From Euryarchaeota archaeon UBA54 (GTDB taxonomy: Archaea; Thermoplasmatota; Poseidoniia; Poseidoniales; Thalassarchaeaceae): a stretch of 25,103 nucleotides of DNA. Of this stretch, positions 21,713 through 25,103 are shown piece by piece. The first letter of the stretch is position 1, and each line of letters begins with the position of its first letter. The position numbers were made by a program, and so were the translations under genes. The notes beneath the pieces were generated by a model that was given only the letters and a program-made list of their open reading frames with translations, was not told where the DNA came from and did no database searches. The stretch is from the NCBI GenBank assembly GCA_002495735.1, contig DAGM01000026.1:1-25103 (forward strand), written 5' to 3'.

Positions 21713-22495
21713 GTGAGTTCTGCTGCTTGGCCCGAAGAGGGAGAACTGCTGATTTGTACGGTCAGGAGCGTCAAGGAAAACGGTGCCTACCTCAATCTTG
21801 AGGGTTACGAGGGCAGAACCGGTTTCGTCTTCATTGGAGAGGTCGCCTCTGGCTGGGTCAAGAACATCGGCAGCCACCTCAGAGAAGGTCAGCGCGTGGT
21901 CGCCAAGGCGATTCAGGTGAAGCGTGCCAAGGAGCGTATCGAGCTCTCGATAAAATCCGTTTCCGACGAGCGTAGGAGAGACACTCTGCAGGCGTGGAAG
22001 AACCGTAAGCGGGCCAGCCAGATCATGCGAGTCGCAGCCGAGAGAGTCGGCTGGGACGAACAGAAGAAGATCGAAGTCTGCGATGAGATGCGTGAGGTCT
22101 TCGGGACTCTGTATGGGGCTCTCGAGGAGTGCGCCATGAGCGAGAATGTTCTGAGTGAATCAGGTTTCACCGGAGATTGGATAACCGTGGTTACCGAACT
22201 CGCAGTAGAGAACATCGTGCCTCCATTCGTCGAGATTCGTGGCGAGTTCGACCTACAGGTCTGGGGGCCCGAAGGCGTCAGTGCGATTCGCGAGGCGTTG
22301 CAGGCCGCGGAATCCTGTGCCGTAGGCCTCGAGGAGGTCACGCTGACCTGTCACTACGATGGAGCCCCTCACTACAGAGTGGACATACGGGCCCCGGACT
22401 ATCGGGCAGCGGAGTCTGTGTGGGAAGCTGCACAGAAGGCAGCCTCGGAGCGCATGTCCTCGGTCGAGGGCTCAATCTCCCTCGAACGCCTCTGA
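21713..22495 (+). CDS. eif2a: Translation initiation factor aIF2 alpha subunit
   Basis: A 260-residue protein with a GTG start just after AGG. Residues 10-85 form the S1 OB domain (GELLICTVRSVKENGAYLNLEGYEGRTGFVFIGEVASGWVKNI). A helical middle domain (about 90-175) and an alpha/beta C-terminal domain (about 180-258) follow, the aIF2-alpha layout. With the beta and gamma subunits it delivers initiator Met-tRNA to the small subunit. It lies within the L44e-S27e-aIF2-alpha-Nop10 cluster, matching the archaeal order. The regulatory serine of eukaryotic eIF2-alpha was not looked for in detail. Confidence 0.95.
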   Translation: MSSAAWPEEGELLICTVRSVKENGAYLNLEGYEGRTGFVFIGEVASGWVKNIGSHLREGQRVVAKAIQVKRAKERIELSIKSVSDERRRDTLQAWKNRKRASQIMRVAAERVGWDEQKKIEVCDEMREVFGTLYGALEECAMSENVLSESGFTGDWITVVTELAVENIVPPFVEIRGEFDLQVWGPEGVSAIREALQAAESCAVGLEEVTLTCHYDGAPHYRVDIRAPDYRAAESVWEAAQKAASERMSSVEGSISLERL

Positions 22496-22556
22496 GAAGT
22501 ACGAACGAGGCACAGACTTCATTGACTCTTCCTAGCGGACGCTGATTGAGGATAGG

Positions 22557-22775
22557 ATGGTTCGCACCAGATTACAGCGCTGCAGTTCCTGTAGCGAGTA
22601 CGGCTTGGCTACGAGGTGCAAGAAGTGCGGGGCTGCTATGGTGGCCGTTTCACCGATGAAGTACTCGCCGGAGGACCCGCAGGGGGCAAGGCGCAGGAAG
22701 AGGCTCGATGTCGGCAGCAAGGAGTGGCTCGCATCCCTCCCAACACCTAGGGCTGATGGAAGTGAAGAGGAATGA
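22557..22775 (+). CDS. nop10: Nop10, H/ACA RNP component
   Basis: A 72-residue protein. Four Cys in CSSC (9-12) and CKKC (21-24) form the zinc ribbon, followed by a segment (SPMKYSPEDP) that contacts the pseudouridine synthase. Nop10 is part of the H/ACA guide RNP with Cbf5, Gar1 and L7Ae, for rRNA pseudouridylation. The C-terminal tail (about 50-72) is longer than usual. Its stop overlaps the ATG of the next gene (ATGA), a sign of coupled translation. Confidence 0.93.
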   Translation: MVRTRLQRCSSCSEYGLATRCKKCGAAMVAVSPMKYSPEDPQGARRRKRLDVGSKEWLASLPTPRADGSEEE

Positions 22776-23536
22776 ACCGTACGAGGATTCACTGGCTCGT
22801 AGGCGAAGGGATGCCTGAGCACGCAGCAATACTGGAGGCGGTGCCTGGTGTGGGCAACGTCGGTAAGATAGTGGTCGACTCTCTAGCGGATAAACACCCC
22901 TCACGAACCATAGGATGGATTCTACATCCTGACTTCCCTCCTCATTCAACACTAGACGGCAATGGGCTCGTCTCACCTCCTCGCATCAACATCAATTCGA
23001 TCTTACTCCCCGATGGCAGGACGGTAATCACGATCGGTGGGCCGTTGCAGCCGATGACAGCTGCCGGCCAGCACGAGGTCTCCGAGGCAATCCTCGAGAT
23101 GGCCTCGGAATCGGACACCCCTCAGCTGCTGGTGCTGGCCGGTCTCGCAGCAGGTACCGACGACAGGGAGATTCACGTAATCTGCGCCGATGCCGAAGTC
23201 AGGAAGAATCTCGAGGCCAATGACATCCCAGTCAGCAGGGAGCACCCTAAGGCCGGGATGATAGGGATAGCAGGGCTGCTGATTTCCCTCTCACCCCTAT
23301 ATGGCGTTCCCACAGTCGGCCTTGTAGCAGAGACCATTGGAGCCAGCACCGATGTGTTGGCAGCCGACCGTCTGGCTTCGTGGATAGAGGCGGGGTTGGA
23401 CCTACCTCTGGACCTGGATCTCGATTCAACCGAAGAGACGGCTAGGAAACTGGTGGAAACTATGGAGGTCGGCAGCACGATAGAGGAGACACTCGGTGCA
23501 TCGGAGTCTGAAGGTTCTAGCGACTTTTACGTCTGA
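22772..23536 (+). CDS. PAC2-family protein, probable proteasome assembly chaperone
   Basis: A 254-residue protein that starts within the Nop10 stop (ATGA). AVPGVGNVGKIVVDSLADKH and GWILHPDFPPHS are typical of the PAC2 family N-terminal fold. LVLAGLAAGT and AGMIGIAGLLISLSPLYGVPTVGLVAETIGA are the later conserved strands and loops. The archaeal members (PbaA, PbaB) help assemble or bind the 20S proteasome. The tail after about 215 is acidic. The position at the end of the translation cluster is common in archaea. No proteasome gene is nearby. Confidence 0.9.
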   Translation: MNRTRIHWLVGEGMPEHAAILEAVPGVGNVGKIVVDSLADKHPSRTIGWILHPDFPPHSTLDGNGLVSPPRININSILLPDGRTVITIGGPLQPMTAAGQHEVSEAILEMASESDTPQLLVLAGLAAGTDDREIHVICADAEVRKNLEANDIPVSREHPKAGMIGIAGLLISLSPLYGVPTVGLVAETIGASTDVLAADRLASWIEAGLDLPLDLDLDSTEETARKLVETMEVGSTIEETLGASESEGSSDFYV

Positions 23537-23541
23537 ATTTG

Positions 23542-23556
23542 GAATGAATTACATTC
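23542..23556. terminator. Small hairpin between convergent genes
   Basis: GAATG, AATTA and CATTC form a 5-bp stem in the 27-base gap between the convergent PAC2 and phosphodiesterase genes, flanked by TTG and CCAA. A two-sided terminator is possible but weakly supported. Confidence 0.25.
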
Positions 23557-23563
23557 TAGCCAA

Positions 23564-25103
23564 TCATTGAGTTGAGAGAATCAGTGAAACGTTATCCGCG
23601 TATGCATCATTGTAGCCGGTTTCTAGATATGAGTTCAATGTGACTCGAACCCAAGATGAATTCACTGGTACTTGGCCTATTTCACTATGAAGATAGATTC
23701 CAGTCGTGTCGTTGCGATCAGCGGCATTGACGGGCCCAATTCCTCCCGAAAGTAGGAGATTACCTGACGAATCGAAGAATTCGACGAGTACTTCCATGCG
23801 ATCATTCTGAGATGAATACCCGCCCAGATATGCTGTTAGTGAGTAGGTCAGATTACCCCAGTCAATATCTGCTTCAATACCAGTGAGATCTATCTCCTGA
23901 TACATCGTTGTATCACCAGATCCACCTCCGAAGTAGTTCGATCCTCTGTTCGCGGGCCCGGGATCGGTAGTTTGCAGATATGTCGGGACGTTGTAGATCC
24001 AGGTCGTCATCGTTCCATTGTCGACCCAACCCGGCACCGATGCGTCGATTCCGGGAGTCATTCCACGCTCAAGTTCTCCGTCACCGTTGAAGATTAGATT
24101 AACGCCTAGCGCAGCGATCGGAGATGCGGTCGGATCGATGCCGATAACGCGTCCATCGAGGCTCCACGCGGGATCGATATCGACTCCGAGGTGGTGCAAG
24201 GCGGTAGGCACCGCATCCACCGCGTCAGGTGGTGGCCATATCTCCCCTGGAGATTCCGCCCCCCAGATAATTAGTGGGACATTTCTATGCTCGGGGATGT
24301 TGTAGCCGTGGCCGTATCCGGTTCCTGCATGGTCAGAGGAGAGGATGACCATCCATTCCTCATTGACGTAATTCGGTCGTGCGAAGATTGCATCCATGAC
24401 TTCACCCAGCCAAATGTCAGTCTGATTCATTCCAGCGATATACTGCGGATTCGCACTGTTGAATCCACTGCCATGTCCGCGCGCGTCCATAAGATCTAGG
24501 ACGAGGGTTGCTGCATTCATCTCCTTAGTCGCTAAATCAGCAACTAGCCGATTGACGATATTCTGGTCGTAATCCTGGAAGTAATCTCCACAGCCGGAAC
24601 AGACGGATTCGTCGAGTGCTGCATCCGACATAGTCGGCCAGTTGTGATATGCTGAACGATGGGTGTCGGGTGCAGAATCTCGGAGAAGGCGGAACCAGTA
24701 GGGGTACTGATTGTAGTTGTGGTCTTCGAAATTATTGCTATGGACATTGTGCTTGTCACGGTGAACCCCTGTTAGGTAACTGGAATGTCCCGAACCACTA
24801 ATCGTTGTGTCCTCAACTCTGGCTGCCATAGAATAGGCACTATCTGGCATCATCATGTCGATTGTAGGAGTTTGTCCAGCAGCTATCGAATCAGGACGCC
24901 ATCCATCGATGAGCACCATCAAAACGTGTTGGGTGATATATTCACAAGATCCGTCATTATACGTGGCGTTGGCATCGAAGTTCAGTGCAGTCGTGTCATT
25001 ACATCCGAAGACCAGGTAGGGTCTGAATTCGCACGAACCATTGTCTACACTGGCGTTCTCATCGAAATTCAAAGCGTTAGAGTAGGTACATCCAGGTTTC
25101 TCT
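23564..25103 (-). CDS. Type I phosphodiesterase / nucleotide pyrophosphatase-like secreted enzyme, N-terminus cut by window edge
   Basis: About 512 residues are visible; the 5' end lies beyond the window and the frame continues without a start, so the apparent TTG start is internal. The N-terminal part has two Cys-rich repeats of the form GC...ALNFD.NA...GSCE, a surface-protein repeat of marine microbes. Next is an alkaline-phosphatase-superfamily domain: LIDGWRPD (metal Asp), TISGSGHSSYLTGVHR (nucleophile region), LDLMDARGHGSG, SSDHAGTGYGHG and PEHRNVPLIIWG (metal Asp and His). The last 200 residues (from about NLIFNGDGELE) are a beta-rich, carbohydrate-binding-like domain. An outer-face phosphodiester or nucleotide hydrolase is the likely role; the substrate is unknown. 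Confidence 0.78.
   Translation of the reverse strand, partial: EKPGCTYSNALNFDENASVDNGSCEFRPYLVFGCNDTTALNFDANATYNDGSCEYITQHVLMVLIDGWRPDSIAAGQTPTIDMMMPDSAYSMAARVEDTTISGSGHSSYLTGVHRDKHNVHSNNFEDHNYNQYPYWFRLLRDSAPDTHRSAYHNWPTMSDAALDESVCSGCGDYFQDYDQNIVNRLVADLATKEMNAATLVLDLMDARGHGSGFNSANPQYIAGMNQTDIWLGEVMDAIFARPNYVNEEWMVILSSDHAGTGYGHGYNIPEHRNVPLIIWGAESPGEIWPPPDAVDAVPTALHHLGVDIDPAWSLDGRVIGIDPTASPIAALGVNLIFNGDGELERGMTPGIDASVPGWVDNGTMTTWIYNVPTYLQTTDPGPANRGSNYFGGGSGDTTMYQEIDLTGIEADIDWGNLTYSLTAYLGGYSSQNDRMEVLVEFFDSSGNLLLSGGIGPVNAADRNDTTGIYLHSEIGQVPVNSSWVRVTLNSYLETGYNDAYADNVSLILSTQ

Noticed and set aside
23564..25103. Possible foreign origin of the phosphodiesterase gene from its composition.
   Set aside because: Hand-checked segments range from about 42 to 57 percent GC, and the difference from neighbours is not consistent enough to claim transfer.
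1..25103. CRISPR arrays, transposons, attachment sites or a defence cluster.
   Set aside because: No repeat-spacer pattern, transposase, integrase or toxin-antitoxin pair was recognised on either strand; the region is housekeeping and catabolic genes.

Overview
The window looks like archaeal chromosome, most probably a marine Euryarchaeote of the Marine Group II type (Candidatus Poseidoniales); this placement is an inference without a phylogeny. It carries an archaeal information-processing set: the DP1 small subunit of DNA polymerase D, a NOB1-like endonuclease, archaeal-type tyrosyl-tRNA synthetase, ribosomal proteins L37e, L44e and S27e, aIF2-alpha, Nop10 and a PAC2-family protein. Alongside are bacterial-looking metabolic genes: two acyl-CoA dehydrogenases, ETF alpha and beta, an E. 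coli-like PurF and a class II CCA-adding enzyme. Secreted propeller and PKD proteins, and a phosphodiesterase with Cys-rich GC...NFD..A...GSCE repeats, also fit a marine heterotroph. Genes are tightly packed. No gap exceeds 300 bases, and I see no transposon, CRISPR array or rRNA.

Layout. Positions 1-2156 hold a partial DedA/VTT-type membrane protein (-), NOB1 (+), TatA (-), a MoaD-like sulfur carrier (-) and a HAD phosphatase (+). Positions 2139-4694 hold polB/DP1 (-), a CinA-type amidase (-) and tRNA-Val(UAC) with an encoded CCA (-). Positions 4754-8000 hold a PCMT-like protein with an altered SAM motif (+), a ParB/SerK-like protein (-), the class II CCA enzyme (+) and a GcvH-like protein without the lipoyl lysine (-). 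Positions 8097-12568 hold a short-chain-type acyl-CoA dehydrogenase (+), then a minus-strand run of an unknown protein, tyrS and HMG-CoA synthase. A strong hairpin sits directly before the HMG-CoA synthase start.

Positions 12669-18364 hold a membrane-anchored propeller (+), glutaryl-CoA dehydrogenase, etfB and etfA (+), and a cytoplasmic-looking propeller-PKD protein (-). Positions 18390-21095 are a minus-strand series: two membrane proteins, L37e, then purF. Positions 21234-23536 are the conserved archaeal translation cluster L44e, S27e, aIF2-alpha, Nop10, PAC2 (+). The right edge is a 5'-truncated phosphodiesterase (-).

Functionally, the two dehydrogenases feed electrons to ETF, consistent with oxidation of fatty acids and amino acids such as lysine and tryptophan. 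HMG-CoA synthase makes the mevalonate precursor of archaeal lipids. The most unusual features are the GcvH-like protein without its lipoyl lysine, the bacterial-type CCA enzyme, the L44e that has lost its zinc finger, the PCMT-like protein with a degenerate motif I, and several perfect or near-perfect hairpins in very short intergenic gaps. I did not find a clear new defence or mobile system.
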